The position numbers and the translations under genes are program-made. This document shows, one piece after another, positions 15,651-24,621 of a DNA stretch of 64,000 nt. The DNA is from Bacillota bacterium (lineage in GTDB: Bacteria > Bacillota > Clostridia > Peptostreptococcales > Anaerovoracaceae). The stretch lies in contig JAAWDM010000046.1 of NCBI GenBank assembly GCA_022793795.1, positions 44,133-108,132 of the forward strand, read 5' to 3'. Numbering within the stretch: the first letter of the stretch is position 1; every line of letters starts with the position of its first letter. A model generated the notes under the pieces. The model worked only from the letters and a program-made list of their open reading frames with translations. It ran no database searches and had not been told where the DNA came from.

Positions 15651-17516
15651 TTACAACTTTTCAAAATCAGCTGCTCCATGTTTGCACAGTGGGCAGATAA
15701 AGTCTTCTGGAAGATCCTCGCCTTCGTGAACATATCCGCAGATTTTGCAAACCCAACCAGTCTTTTCTTCTTCGATCTTTGGTTGTGGTTTCGGTTTGAT
15801 ATGGTCAAAGTAATATGCGTAAGTCACAGAAGGGTCCGGATTTAATACAGAGGCCTCTGTTACCTCTGCGATAAACAGGGTGTGGGTACCATAGTCATGA
15901 GCATCGATGACCTTGGCAGAGATAAAGCAGTTGACCCCTGCTGTCACATAGGTAAGGCCATTGACGCTGCGTTCATAATTACCTTGGAAGCCGGCAAATT
16001 TATCTGTATCCTTGCCGCTGGCAAAGCCGAATCGCTTAAAGGTATCGAAGGAAGCCTTTTCTGAAAGGACAGAGATATTGAAGATACCGCTCTCCATAAT
16101 CATATCGTGGGTATAATTGGCCTTGTTGACTGCAATATTGATGCGGTTTGGATTGCTGGTAAGCTGAGCAGCCGTATTGATGATACAGCCATTGTCTTTA
16201 CCATCAGCCTTGGTGGTCAGCACGAAGAGGCCATAGGAAAATTTAAACATGGCGTCCGGTTCGATGGTAGCGACGGCAGTTTCTGCGTTGGTATTGGCTG
16301 TAGTCGGCTTTTCAAAACGTGGAAGAGTAGCAGCAATTTTTTCTACCAGTGCATCGATTTCAGCAGCTTGACTTTCCTTGAGGGAGGATTTTAACGTAAT
16401 CCGGTTCTCCAAAATGGTCATGTCCTGGCAGCCTGAAAGGATATCATGCATCAGCTGACCGCTGGTCGGCGCCCAAGAGCCGTTTTCCACCAGGGCTACT
16501 GTTCTGCTCTGAAGGTTGTGAGCAGCCAGGTCATGGAGAAGTTCCTCCATGGAAACGAAGATACCCGCATTGTATGTAGTCGATGCGAATACCAGATGGC
16601 TGAAACGAAATGCTGCCGCAATGATTTCTGATGCCGGCGTAACGGAAACGTCATACATAACGGTCTTGATTCCCTTATCCCGTAGACGACTGGAAATGAT
16701 TTCAGCAGTATTTTCCGTGTTTCCATAGACAGAGGCATAGGCAATCATAACGCCGTTTTCCTCTGGGGTATAGGTACTCCACTTTACATATTTATCAAAG
16801 AAGTCCTCTAGCTGGTTTCTCCATACGAATCCATGGAGCGGGCAGATCATTTTAATATCCAGGGCGTGGGCTTTCTTTAATAGAGCCTGCACCTGATTTC
16901 CATATTTTCCTACAATATTGCAGTAATAGCGGCGAGCCTCATCCATATAGTCGTGGTCAAAATCTACTTCATCGGCAAAGATAGCGCCGTTGAGAGCGCC
17001 GAAGGTACCGAAGGCGTCGGCAGAAAACAGGATTTTGCTGGTTTCGTCATAGGTGACCATGACCTCTGGCCAGTGAACCATAGGCGCCATGATGAAATGG
17101 AGTAAATGGTGGCCAGTGTTCATGGTAGTGCCTTCTTTTACCAGGAAAGCTCGATTGGTGATGTCTACATCAAAAAATTGATGAATCAGATCCGCAATCT
17201 TCTGGTTGCAGGCAATCCGTACGTCGGGATAACGGAGAAGAAGTTCCGCAAGAGTAGCCGAATGATCCGGTTCCATATGCTGAATGACAACGAAATCCAG
17301 GTGGCGGTCGCCTAAGGCAGATTTCAGGTTTTGAAAGAATTTGTCGCTGACTGCTTTATCAACGGTATCGAACAGAACCGTAGTATCATCCAATAAGAGA
17401 TAGGAGTTGTAGGACACCCCGTTAGGAACGGAATATACGCCTTCAAACATGGCAAGCCGCCTGTCGTTGGCGCCGACCCAAACCAGGTCATCCAAGATCT
17501 TTTTTGTACAGTACAT
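15651..17516 (-). CDS. Flavodiiron protein with flavin-reductase and rubredoxin domains
   Basis: Cytoplasmic O2/NO reductase of the flavodiiron type, protecting anaerobes from oxygen or nitric oxide. Four modules are visible in 621 aa. A metallo-beta-lactamase-like diiron domain (1-250) has HMEPDHSA, giving H80, E82 and D84, with later DAFGTFG and PLHGF ligand regions. A flavodoxin domain (about 253-395) starts with IAYASVYGNTENTAEII. A flavin-reductase-like FMN domain covers about 425-570. A C-terminal rubredoxin has CKICGY and CPLCKHG. Such fusions shorten the electron path from NAD(P)H to the diiron site. AAAGGAGG precedes ATG 17516. Confidence 0.95.
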   Translation of the reverse strand: MYCTKKILDDLVWVGANDRRLAMFEGVYSVPNGVSYNSYLLLDDTTVLFDTVDKAVSDKFFQNLKSALGDRHLDFVVIQHMEPDHSATLAELLLRYPDVRIACNQKIADLIHQFFDVDITNRAFLVKEGTTMNTGHHLLHFIMAPMVHWPEVMVTYDETSKILFSADAFGTFGALNGAIFADEVDFDHDYMDEARRYYCNIVGKYGNQVQALLKKAHALDIKMICPLHGFVWRNQLEDFFDKYVKWSTYTPEENGVMIAYASVYGNTENTAEIISSRLRDKGIKTVMYDVSVTPASEIIAAAFRFSHLVFASTTYNAGIFVSMEELLHDLAAHNLQSRTVALVENGSWAPTSGQLMHDILSGCQDMTILENRITLKSSLKESQAAEIDALVEKIAATLPRFEKPTTANTNAETAVATIEPDAMFKFSYGLFVLTTKADGKDNGCIINTAAQLTSNPNRINIAVNKANYTHDMIMESGIFNISVLSEKASFDTFKRFGFASGKDTDKFAGFQGNYERSVNGLTYVTAGVNCFISAKVIDAHDYGTHTLFIAEVTEASVLNPDPSVTYAYYFDHIKPKPQPKIEEEKTGWVCKICGYVHEGEDLPEDFICPLCKHGAADFEKL

Positions 17517-17669
17517 ATAAGTCCTCCTTTTATCTATAAAATAGATTCCAACTCATCCTCTGGCTGTGTGTGACTTTACAGCCAGAGGACAGAACGTGCT
17601 ATTACTATTTTACACCGTTTGTCCTGATTTTAACAGCAAGGATGAGACTTTTTTAGAAAAAGTCCATGA

Positions 17670-17705
17670 AAAAAGCCCCCGACCTTACCAAACCGAGGGC
17701 TTTTT
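17670..17705. terminator. Terminator downstream of glycyl radical enzyme 1
   Basis: AAAAAGCCC (17670-17678) pairs with GGGCTTTTT (17697-17705). Read on the minus strand it ends the glycyl radical enzyme 1 transcript, with T residues on either side allowing both directions. Confidence 0.85.
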
Positions 17706-17775
17706 GCCAGACTGCCGTCGCACACAACAACCTGGCAAATGGGTGTATTATAAAATTTTGTTATGGGTAAGCATG

Positions 17776-20049
17776 TTACATGGTGGTATATTCGGTTCTG
17801 GCGATGATTTCGTCCTGGGTGGTTTTCATCAGGGAGCGGAAATATGCGCTGAAGCCAGATACGCGAACCACCAGGTTCCAGTGTTTTTCCGGATGTTCCT
17901 GTGCATCCCTCAAGGTTGCTCTATCGATAACATTGAACTGCATTTCCATACCGCCGTTATCAAAGAAAGTATTGATTAAAGCCCGGAAGGCAGCCTGGTG
18001 AGCCTTCTTCTCGAAGAAGGTCGGATTGAACTTCATATCCAGTACCATACCGTTGGTAGCAGCGGACATATCTGTCTTTAGTACGGAATTGATAACGGCA
18101 GTCGGGCCGTTTACATCCTTGCCCTGTACCGGTGCAGAAGCGTTGGCAAAAGCAGTGGTGGAACGACGTCCATCAGGCAGGCCACCGGTGAGAAGTCCCA
18201 TCTTAGCGTGATCCTCTACGGAGTAAAGTCCAAACTGGAATTTGCCGCCTCTCGGGTTTTTGGTACTGTCGATGAGCTTGGCACAGGCTGCGGTTAAATC
18301 GGCCATCATCCAGTCTACGGAATCGTCGTCGTTACCATAGGCAGGACAGTGTTTCACATCGGCCAACATATCGTCATAACCTTCAAAATCTACGAAGGCT
18401 GCGTCTGCAATCTGTCTTAATGTATATTTTTTATCCTCGAATACCAGCTTGCGGATGACTGCCAAAGAGTCGATGGCATTGGCCTGACCACAGGCGCTGA
18501 CGCCGGTATTATTGTATTTGGTGCCGCCGCCTGTAACGTCCTTGCCGCTTTGAATACAGCCTTCCATCAGGATGGACATATACGGGGTAGGAAAACGCTC
18601 TGGTACCATTGGGTCCAGACGGTTGATGCTTTCCATACCAAAGGCTGTGTGCTTGAGAAGTTCATCCTTATACCAGTTATAGAGCTCGTCAAAGGTTTGG
18701 ATGGAATCTAAATCTTTGGAAGTATAAGGTTTGATAACGTCTTTAGATACAGAACATCTGCCGTCGTTAAGCATTAGTTCCAGAACTTTAGGCCAGTTGA
18801 TACGCAATACTTCTGTCTTTGCGTACTCCTTGCCTGGACAGGTCATTTCCACACAACCAATCATAGCATAATCATGGGCATCCTCATCAGAGTGTCCCAT
18901 TTTCTTTTTGGCAGGGATACACATCTTGTCGTTGAAGAAGGCAGGGAAGCCTGTACCTGTACGGACAGTGGCAAGGGCTTCTTCCCAAAGTTCATCGGAC
19001 ATGGAATCGTCGTATCTCATGCAGAGAATCGGCTGGTCAAACATTAACAGGCGAGTGGCCTGCAAACAAATAAAAGTTAAATCGTTTTCCTGATATACGC
19101 CGTTAACATCCAGGCCGCCGATAGTCACATTCTGATAGGAATGAAGGTTGGCGCTGAACTTAATCCAAAGGGCCTGAATCAAATCGCTGGCTCCGGCATA
19201 ATCCATAACGCCTGCAGCTTTATCCTTTTCATAGAACGGAAGGAGATACTGGTCGAGACGGGCAGGGGATTCGGAAGCCGGTACGTTTTCCGCTAAAACC
19301 AACTCGTGAGCAAACCACAGGAGTTGAACTGCCTCAAAAAAGTTGGTAGCAGGGCCTTCTGCAATCTGACTGCAGGCAGAAGCAATGCGCTCCATCTGGG
19401 CCTTCCATTTAGGATTGGCAGTTTCCTCTGCTCTTTGGCGAGCCAAGGCTTCATAACGATGAATGTAATCGATGGCTGCCTGGCAGACGATACGCATAGC
19501 CCGGATAAACTGGGTCTGCTTTTCGTCAGCAGTTTTCAGCGCCTCGTCACATTCCTTGAGGATACCGCCATAGCCTTTGGTTAGAACTCTGACGTAACCT
19601 GGTACGATATGACCGCTTTCCCAGTGTTTAAACAACCAGTTGTTTACGGCTACTGCAAATCGGTTCACTTCGTCATATTCTTTAGAACCCTCTGCATTAC
19701 CATAGAATTCATTACATACAGTAGCCTCGTCGAAAGGGTCCACATAAATTGGCGGACGGTACTGAGGATCGAAATCCTCCGGACAAGTAATGGGCAGCGT
19801 AGTGTTATATGTATATCTGTAAGCATTACCTGCAAGCAGATCATATTCGTTAATTAAGATTTTCTTTTCCTTTAGAAATTTTTCAAAACCATAGGCAAAT
19901 TGAACCGCTCGAATTTCATCGGGATGTTCTGCAAAGGCCTGCCGGTAACAACGGTCACGGACAGGAATTTCACCTCTGTCATAGTTTTCTTCTTTTTTAT
20001 CATTGATATAGCGAATGGTTTCGCTAAGCTGAACATTCATTGCGCTCAT
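17776..20049 (-). CDS. Glycyl radical enzyme 1, eliminase-type active site, unknown substrate
   Basis: This 757-aa protein is a pyruvate-formate-lyase-fold enzyme. The C-terminal glycyl radical loop is RVSGFSAYF (G732). The thiyl-radical cysteine is C399 in IGCVE, with E401 as a possible general base. PFL has adjacent cysteines there, whereas GCVE is typical of dehydratases, C-N lyases and C-S lyases of the family. GTGFPAFFND before the cysteine loop is also family-like. I chose ATG 20049; a longer frame to 20331 would cover the promoter. A second GRE, a TRAP transporter and one activase lie across the divergent LysR gene. I cannot place it in a characterised GRE family from memory. Confidence 0.9.
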   Translation of the reverse strand: MSAMNVQLSETIRYINDKKEENYDRGEIPVRDRCYRQAFAEHPDEIRAVQFAYGFEKFLKEKKILINEYDLLAGNAYRYTYNTTLPITCPEDFDPQYRPPIYVDPFDEATVCNEFYGNAEGSKEYDEVNRFAVAVNNWLFKHWESGHIVPGYVRVLTKGYGGILKECDEALKTADEKQTQFIRAMRIVCQAAIDYIHRYEALARQRAEETANPKWKAQMERIASACSQIAEGPATNFFEAVQLLWFAHELVLAENVPASESPARLDQYLLPFYEKDKAAGVMDYAGASDLIQALWIKFSANLHSYQNVTIGGLDVNGVYQENDLTFICLQATRLLMFDQPILCMRYDDSMSDELWEEALATVRTGTGFPAFFNDKMCIPAKKKMGHSDEDAHDYAMIGCVEMTCPGKEYAKTEVLRINWPKVLELMLNDGRCSVSKDVIKPYTSKDLDSIQTFDELYNWYKDELLKHTAFGMESINRLDPMVPERFPTPYMSILMEGCIQSGKDVTGGGTKYNNTGVSACGQANAIDSLAVIRKLVFEDKKYTLRQIADAAFVDFEGYDDMLADVKHCPAYGNDDDSVDWMMADLTAACAKLIDSTKNPRGGKFQFGLYSVEDHAKMGLLTGGLPDGRRSTTAFANASAPVQGKDVNGPTAVINSVLKTDMSAATNGMVLDMKFNPTFFEKKAHQAAFRALINTFFDNGGMEMQFNVIDRATLRDAQEHPEKHWNLVVRVSGFSAYFRSLMKTTQDEIIARTEYTTM

Positions 20050-20125
20050 AATTCTTCCCTCTTTCACATGGCAACCTATTATATCATGGATGGTGGGCCA
20101 AAAGGCCCTATACAAACAAAAATAA

Positions 20126-20150
20126 CCATAATATAAATGATATATTATGG
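20126..20150. promoter_or_regulatory. Perfect AT-rich palindrome in the leader of GRE 1
   Basis: CCATAATATA and TATATTATGG are inverted around a five-base spacer. It lies between the start codon and the promoter of GRE 1 and is a candidate operator, possibly for the divergent LysR protein (inference). Confidence 0.6.
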
Positions 20151-20196
20151 CACACAAGAAAGGATGATAACCAATGTGTAAAATTTGGAGTGAGTT

Positions 20197-20213
20197 TAGA
20201 AATATAATTTCTA
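20197..20213. promoter_or_regulatory. Palindromic operator candidate at the GRE 1 transcription start
   Basis: TAGAAAT-ATA-ATTTCTA is a 17-base perfect palindrome ending about eight bases downstream of the minus-strand -10 hexamer. It covers the expected transcription start, where a bound protein would block transcription. It also has the T-N11-A geometry of LysR boxes. Confidence 0.55.
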
Positions 20214-20220
20214 TAGACCC

Positions 20221-20249
20221 ACTATACTCTACTACATTAAGATTGTCAA
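20221..20249 (-). promoter_or_regulatory. Sigma-A promoter of glycyl radical enzyme 1
   Basis: On the minus strand a consensus TTGACA (20249-20244) and TATAGT (20226-20221) are separated by 17 bases. Transcription would start near 20214 and give a leader of about 165 bases. Confidence 0.8.
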
Positions 20250-20338
20250 GCAAAAATATAAAAAAATATATTTTTTGTGATGGAGACACAGTTTTGTTTG
20301 ATGTTTCTTGCAATTTTGCCAAAGGATTCATAGAAAAC

Positions 20339-20367
20339 TGGACGTAGCCATAGGAATTTGTTATACT
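20339..20367 (+). promoter_or_regulatory. Sigma-A promoter of the LysR-type gene
   Basis: TGGACG (20339-20344) and TATACT (20362-20367) are 17 bases apart, with the start codon about 44 bases downstream. Confidence 0.6.
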
Positions 20368-20410
20368 TTATCGTAAGAGTAGGTAATAGGAATAGGGGAG
20401 GAATCTGACC

Positions 20411-21334
20411 ATGACATTAAAACAGATGGAATACGCATTGGTGACAGCTAAATGTGCATCTTTGAGCGAGGCGGCCAAACAACTTTATGTTTCCCAGCCA
20501 AGTCTGTCTGAGGCCATAAAAAAATTGGAGGAGGAACTTGGTTTTTCCATCTTTATAAGGGAGAGAACTGGGGTGACGGTCACAGAGGCGGGGGAAGAGT
20601 TCTTAAGCGCAGTGCAGAGCATTGTGGATCAGGTAGCCAACCTAGAGAAGCAATACGAACGCCATAATCAACAGACTCTGAAAACCTCCATCAGCGTGAT
20701 TCACTACTTCTTTATGGGAGAAGTGTTTGCAGAACTGGTCAACCGAGTGGATGACAGACCGATTCCAGCTTATCGGCTCCGGCTTATCGATGCAGATACC
20801 CAGGAGGTTCTTCAGAATGTGGCGGAGGGCATCAGTGAAGTGGGTATCATCAGCTATACGGATCACAACAAAACCTATATCATGCGGGAGTTGAAGAAAT
20901 CCTCGTTGGATTGCTATGAGATTATCTCTACCAGGCTGTTTGCCTTTTTAAGAGGTGGTCATCCTCTGGCCCGGCAAGGGAGACTGACCATGAAGGATTT
21001 GGAACCTTATCCCTATGCATCCATATGGCAAAGCATGTCCAGCCAGTATTATTTTACAGAGGAAGGGATCTTCCTGCCAGCCAATCAGAAGAAGATTTAC
21101 GTAAGAGACTGCGGCGCTATGCGGGTACTTTTGAGCGAAACCAATGCTTTTGCCATGGGAACGGGGGTAACGCCGTCGGATGTGAACCGAACGGAAACCT
21201 GTGCCGTAGAGGTGGAGGATGCGCCCATTACTTCTATCTGTTGGATTCGAAAAAGTGGAAATGAGATTTCATCAGTAGCCAAGGAATTTTTGAGAATTTG
21301 TGCGTCCAAACTAGGAAGAAGTCTAAATATTTAG
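20411..21334 (+). CDS. LysR-family transcriptional regulator
   Basis: This 307-aa protein has the LysR winged-helix start MTLKQMEYALVTAKCASLSEAAKQL with the recognition helix SQPSLSEAIKKLEEELG, then a coiled linker and a periplasmic-binding-like effector domain (about residues 90-300). It lies divergently between GRE 1 and the TRAP operon, the usual place for a local activator of both. AGGGGAGG precedes ATG 20411. Palindromes at 20126-20150, 20197-20213 and in the 21365-21430 leader are candidate targets. The inducer is presumably the TRAP substrate or a product (inference). Confidence 0.93.
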   Translation: MTLKQMEYALVTAKCASLSEAAKQLYVSQPSLSEAIKKLEEELGFSIFIRERTGVTVTEAGEEFLSAVQSIVDQVANLEKQYERHNQQTLKTSISVIHYFFMGEVFAELVNRVDDRPIPAYRLRLIDADTQEVLQNVAEGISEVGIISYTDHNKTYIMRELKKSSLDCYEIISTRLFAFLRGGHPLARQGRLTMKDLEPYPYASIWQSMSSQYYFTEEGIFLPANQKKIYVRDCGAMRVLLSETNAFAMGTGVTPSDVNRTETCAVEVEDAPITSICWIRKSGNEISSVAKEFLRICASKLGRSLNI

Positions 21335-21600
21335 GATTTAAAACAAAACTATAATAACACATATATAGGAAAAACCTATGGATACATATTGATTATTCAT
21401 ATTTTACCTTATAGTATGGGCGTACTATAATAAGCACTAATTGAATTACTTTGACACCAACGAGAGGGAATTTGTAGTTATGGGAGTGAGTACAGCCCTG
21501 TCGCATAAAAGAAAGGAAACAACCAGTGTGGAGGTTTCGGGACCTTTAATCCTCGAAAAGCAGAAACGAAAGAAACATTTTTTAAAGGAGAAAACGAGAG
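21335..21600 (+). promoter_or_regulatory. Leader of the TRAP operon with two palindromes
   Basis: ATAGG-AAAAA-CCTAT (21365-21379) and TTATAGTA-N6-TACTATAA (21409-21430) are perfect inverted repeats upstream of dctP. A weak promoter, TTGATT (21389-21394) with TATAGT (21410-21415) at 15-base spacing, lies between and over them. The remaining 170 bases before dctP hold no convincing gene. AAAGGAG at about 21585-21591 is the dctP ribosome binding site. Confidence 0.5.
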
Positions 21601-22665
21601 ATGAAAAAAGTATTGGCAGTTTTATTGTGCCTCACATTGGTATTCACCATGTTTGCCTGCGGCAATGGTGATGATGAAAAAGGATCAGACAATCAGGGCG
21701 CTGCAGGCGAGGGCCCTACAGCAGATAATCCAGTAACTTTAAAATGTGCAACTCTGTTTGCAGAAGGACATCCGGTTGTGGATAGAATGAAGGTATTTGC
21801 AGATAAGATTGCAGAAGAGACTGGCGGCGCTATCAATATTAAGATTTATCCGTCCGATTCTTTGGGCGATTCCACCGCTTGTTTTGAAGAGGTTATGAAG
21901 GGCACCATCGACATGACCTTCAATGCAGGAAATTCTACATATGATGAGAGATTCATGCTGCCGCTGCTGCAGTATCTGGCTTCCGGTTATGATGAAGCAG
22001 AAGTAATGTATGGACCAGACAGTTGGATGCACAATCTGCTTGCAGGGCTGTCAGAAAAGCAGAATCTGAAATTCTTAGGCTTTGACTTTGTAGGTGTAGG
22101 CGGTATTGGTTCTACCAAAGAGATTAAGGATTACACCAAATGGGGTGCAGACAAGGGCGTGCTGCTTCGCTGTGCACCGATGGACATCTGCAGCAAATGG
22201 GCGGAAGCAATGGGCTTCAGAACTGTAAGTATTAACTACTCTGACCTTTACACTTCCATGCAGACCGGCGTATGCGATGCATGGTCTGGCGGTCAGCCGA
22301 CAGTAAACTATCTGTCCTTTGGCGATGTAATTAAATACTATGTACAGGATGACGACTTCTTTGAACTTAACGGTATCTATGTAAACATGGATCTGTGGAA
22401 TACCTTCTCTGCAGAGCAGCAGGAAGTATTTGTAACTGCCGCTAAAGAGCTATACGTACAGAGTTTAGCTGATTTAAAGGAAGATACCGATTACTATTTG
22501 GATGAAATGGAAAAGTCAGGTATTAAGGTTGTCAGACTGAGCGATGAAGAAAAAGCAGAGATCGCAAAGAAAACTCGTGAAGAGGTATGGCCTTACTTCG
22601 AAGAATCCATGGGTAAGGAGACCTTCGACGAAATGTTTGCTGCTTATGATTTCTTAAACGATTAA
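21601..22665 (+). CDS. dctP: TRAP transporter substrate-binding lipoprotein (DctP family)
   Basis: This 354-aa protein is the extracytoplasmic solute receptor of a tripartite ATP-independent transporter. It starts with a lipoprotein signal MKKVLAVLLCLTLVFTMFAC (lipid-anchored cysteine at residue 20), followed by an acidic linker and a DctP fold. GHPVVDRMKVFADKIAEETGG and the GVCDAWSGG segment are family features. TRAP receptors of this fold usually bind carboxylates or sulfonates through a conserved arginine; I cannot identify the ligand. It heads dctP-dctQ-dctM-GRE2-activase, which suggests that the imported compound feeds the glycyl radical enzymes. Confidence 0.93.
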   Translation: MKKVLAVLLCLTLVFTMFACGNGDDEKGSDNQGAAGEGPTADNPVTLKCATLFAEGHPVVDRMKVFADKIAEETGGAINIKIYPSDSLGDSTACFEEVMKGTIDMTFNAGNSTYDERFMLPLLQYLASGYDEAEVMYGPDSWMHNLLAGLSEKQNLKFLGFDFVGVGGIGSTKEIKDYTKWGADKGVLLRCAPMDICSKWAEAMGFRTVSINYSDLYTSMQTGVCDAWSGGQPTVNYLSFGDVIKYYVQDDDFFELNGIYVNMDLWNTFSAEQQEVFVTAAKELYVQSLADLKEDTDYYLDEMEKSGIKVVRLSDEEKAEIAKKTREEVWPYFEESMGKETFDEMFAAYDFLND

Positions 22666-22706
22666 GGAAAATAGAAATCACCAGATGATAATGAAGCGAT
22701 GATTCT

Positions 22707-22734
22707 GAAAGAGGAGCCGGAACGCTCCTCTTTC
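22707..22734 (+). other. Intercistronic hairpin between dctP and dctQ
   Basis: GAAAGAGGAGC and GCTCCTCTTTC form an 11-bp perfect stem with a six-base loop and no U tract. In receptor-permease operons such structures often stabilise the receptor message so that it exceeds the permease message. Confidence 0.75.
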
Positions 22735-22771
22735 GCTACTTCAAACTATTATGTAGGAAAGCGAGAAAAAC

Positions 22772-23284
22772 ATGACAGCACTGAAAAAAATATGGAATTT
22801 TTTACTGACAATAGAAAAGACCATCATGATTGTTGCCAGTATAGGAGTTGTTCTTTTGATCTTTATATCTGTCATTATGCGGTATATTTTGGAAAAGAAC
22901 TTTCCTGGCATGGAAGAATTGGTCGTGATGGTAGCCTTCTGGATTTACTTCATGGGAGGCACATACGGCAGTTATGAAAACAGTCATATTACGGCAGATA
23001 TTTTGTCTGTATTTGTGAAGAATGAAAAGGCGCAGACGGTAATTAAGTTTATCAGAGAGATTATCACCATGGTCATTCTATTTGCAGCCTCTTATTGTGC
23101 AGTAGAGTTGATGGCATATACCGCCCAAGCGGGAGCTGTATCAGCGGTACTCAAAGTATCCATGATGATTGTCTATGCACCAATATTCGTTGGTATTTTT
23201 ATGATGAATTTTTATTCGGTAGCCCATGTGGTTGAGTATGGGTTAGTATTACTTGGAAAGAAGAGATTGGAGGTGGAAGCATGA
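22772..23284 (+). CDS. dctQ: TRAP transporter small permease (DctQ family)
   Basis: The 170-aa protein has four predicted membrane helices and the DctQ signature around VIMRYILEKNFPGMEELVVMVAFWIYFMG, read here in parts: RYILE, then the helix with EELV and GGTYGSY. It should pair with the large permease whose ATG overlaps its stop codon (ATGA at 23281), a standard TRAP arrangement. The start at 22772 has AGGAAAGCGAG upstream. Confidence 0.92.
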   Translation: MTALKKIWNFLLTIEKTIMIVASIGVVLLIFISVIMRYILEKNFPGMEELVVMVAFWIYFMGGTYGSYENSHITADILSVFVKNEKAQTVIKFIREIITMVILFAASYCAVELMAYTAQAGAVSAVLKVSMMIVYAPIFVGIFMMNFYSVAHVVEYGLVLLGKKRLEVEA

Positions 23285-24588
23285 TTTCAACAGGCGTAAT
23301 GGCAGCAGTCCTGGTATTATTGCTGTTTTTGCTTTGCTTCGGCGTGCCGGTGCCTTTTGCATTTTTCGGCACCTCCATGGTGTTAGTCTTTTTAGGAGGC
23401 TATGACACCAGCTTCCTGCTTCCTTATGGGTATACAAAAGTCAGCAGCTATGTGCTTTTAGCGATTCCGCTGTTTATCATGGCAGGCGGTATCATTGAGC
23501 GAAGCAACATGGGTGAAAAGCTGGTCAACTTTATCGAATTGTTCGTCGGCAAAGTAAAAGGCTCCCTGGGTGTCGTAGCGGTAGTAAGCTGCGCTGTTTT
23601 CGGCGCTATTACGGGAAGCGCTGCAGCAACCCAGTCGGTTATCGGTTCCATCATGTGGCCGAGAATGGAGGCCGCAGGATATTCCAAGGGAAAATCCGCA
23701 GCCCTTATCGCAAGTTCCTGTTTGCTGGGCGGCATGATTCCACCTAGCGGCCTGATGATTATCTATGCCTGGACAGCCCAGGTATCTGTACTGCAATGCT
23801 TCCTGGCCACATTGGTACCTGGAATCATTATGGCCATTATGTTCTCTGTGGCCTTCGTAGTGATGCTGCGTAATGACGATGGCGTCCAGGTTTTAGCTAC
23901 TGGCAACAGGCAGGAATATTTCCAGCTGGCAAAGAAAAGAACCACCAGCGCCATTCCGGCCCTGCTGTTTCCAGTCATCGTTCTAGGTGGTATCTATGGC
24001 GGATTCATGACAGCTACAGAAGCTGCTGCTGTGTCAGTAGTTTATGCTACTTTAGTAGGTTTCTTTATCTATAGAGAATTAAAGCTGAAAACCCTGGGAA
24101 GCGTTCTGGTAGAAACTGCTACCACCACCGGCGTTATCATGATTATGCTATTTATGGTTATGATGCTTTCCAGACTACTGATTATGGAAGACGTGCCAGG
24201 TATGTTCTTGGAATTGGTAACTTCCATTTCTACCAATAAATACGTGATACTCATCATGGTAAATATCTTCATGATTATTATCGGTATGCTGATGGATGAC
24301 GTCAGCTCTGTGCTCCTTTGCACACCGCTTTTAATGCCGATTATGGAGTCCATCGGAATCAGCCCGATTCACTTCGCATCCATTGTATGTGTCAACATCA
24401 GCTTAGGTTGTGTAACGCCGCCATGTGCGCCGCTTCTGTATTTGGCCTCTAGACTGTCCAATACGCCGGTCAGCGCCATGATGAAGCCAACGCTGCTGCT
24501 GATTGCATTCGTATGGCTGCCGGCTCTCTTGCTGGTGACCTTTATTCCGGCTCTGTCTCTGACACTTCCAGGGATGATTACCGGCTAA
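23281..24588 (+). CDS. dctM: TRAP transporter large permease (DctM family)
   Basis: This 435-aa multi-spanning protein (about 12 helices) is the ion-coupled transport subunit. Family landmarks are the early VPVPFAFFGTSMV, the AITGSAAATQSVIGSIMWP loop and the C-terminal MDDVSSVLLCTPLLMPI and GCVTPPCAP. It overlaps dctQ by four bases and is followed 33 bases later by GRE 2, so transport and catalysis appear to be in one transcription unit. Confidence 0.95.
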   Translation: MISTGVMAAVLVLLLFLLCFGVPVPFAFFGTSMVLVFLGGYDTSFLLPYGYTKVSSYVLLAIPLFIMAGGIIERSNMGEKLVNFIELFVGKVKGSLGVVAVVSCAVFGAITGSAAATQSVIGSIMWPRMEAAGYSKGKSAALIASSCLLGGMIPPSGLMIIYAWTAQVSVLQCFLATLVPGIIMAIMFSVAFVVMLRNDDGVQVLATGNRQEYFQLAKKRTTSAIPALLFPVIVLGGIYGGFMTATEAAAVSVVYATLVGFFIYRELKLKTLGSVLVETATTTGVIMIMLFMVMMLSRLLIMEDVPGMFLELVTSISTNKYVILIMVNIFMIIIGMLMDDVSSVLLCTPLLMPIMESIGISPIHFASIVCVNISLGCVTPPCAPLLYLASRLSNTPVSAMMKPTLLLIAFVWLPALLLVTFIPALSLTLPGMITG

Positions 24589-24621
24589 CTATTTTAACCG
24601 TTTCATGGAGGAGGTTTAACT

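Noticed and set aside
20309..20330. Minus-strand sigma-54-like sequence TTGGCAAAATTGCA near the GRE 1 promoter
   Set aside because: The GG and GC dinucleotides are 9 bases apart instead of 12.
20050..20331. In-frame 94-codon N-terminal extension of glycyl radical enzyme 1
   Set aside because: It would run through a consensus sigma-A promoter and two palindromes, and the extra residues have no family match; ATG 20049 has AGGG upstream.
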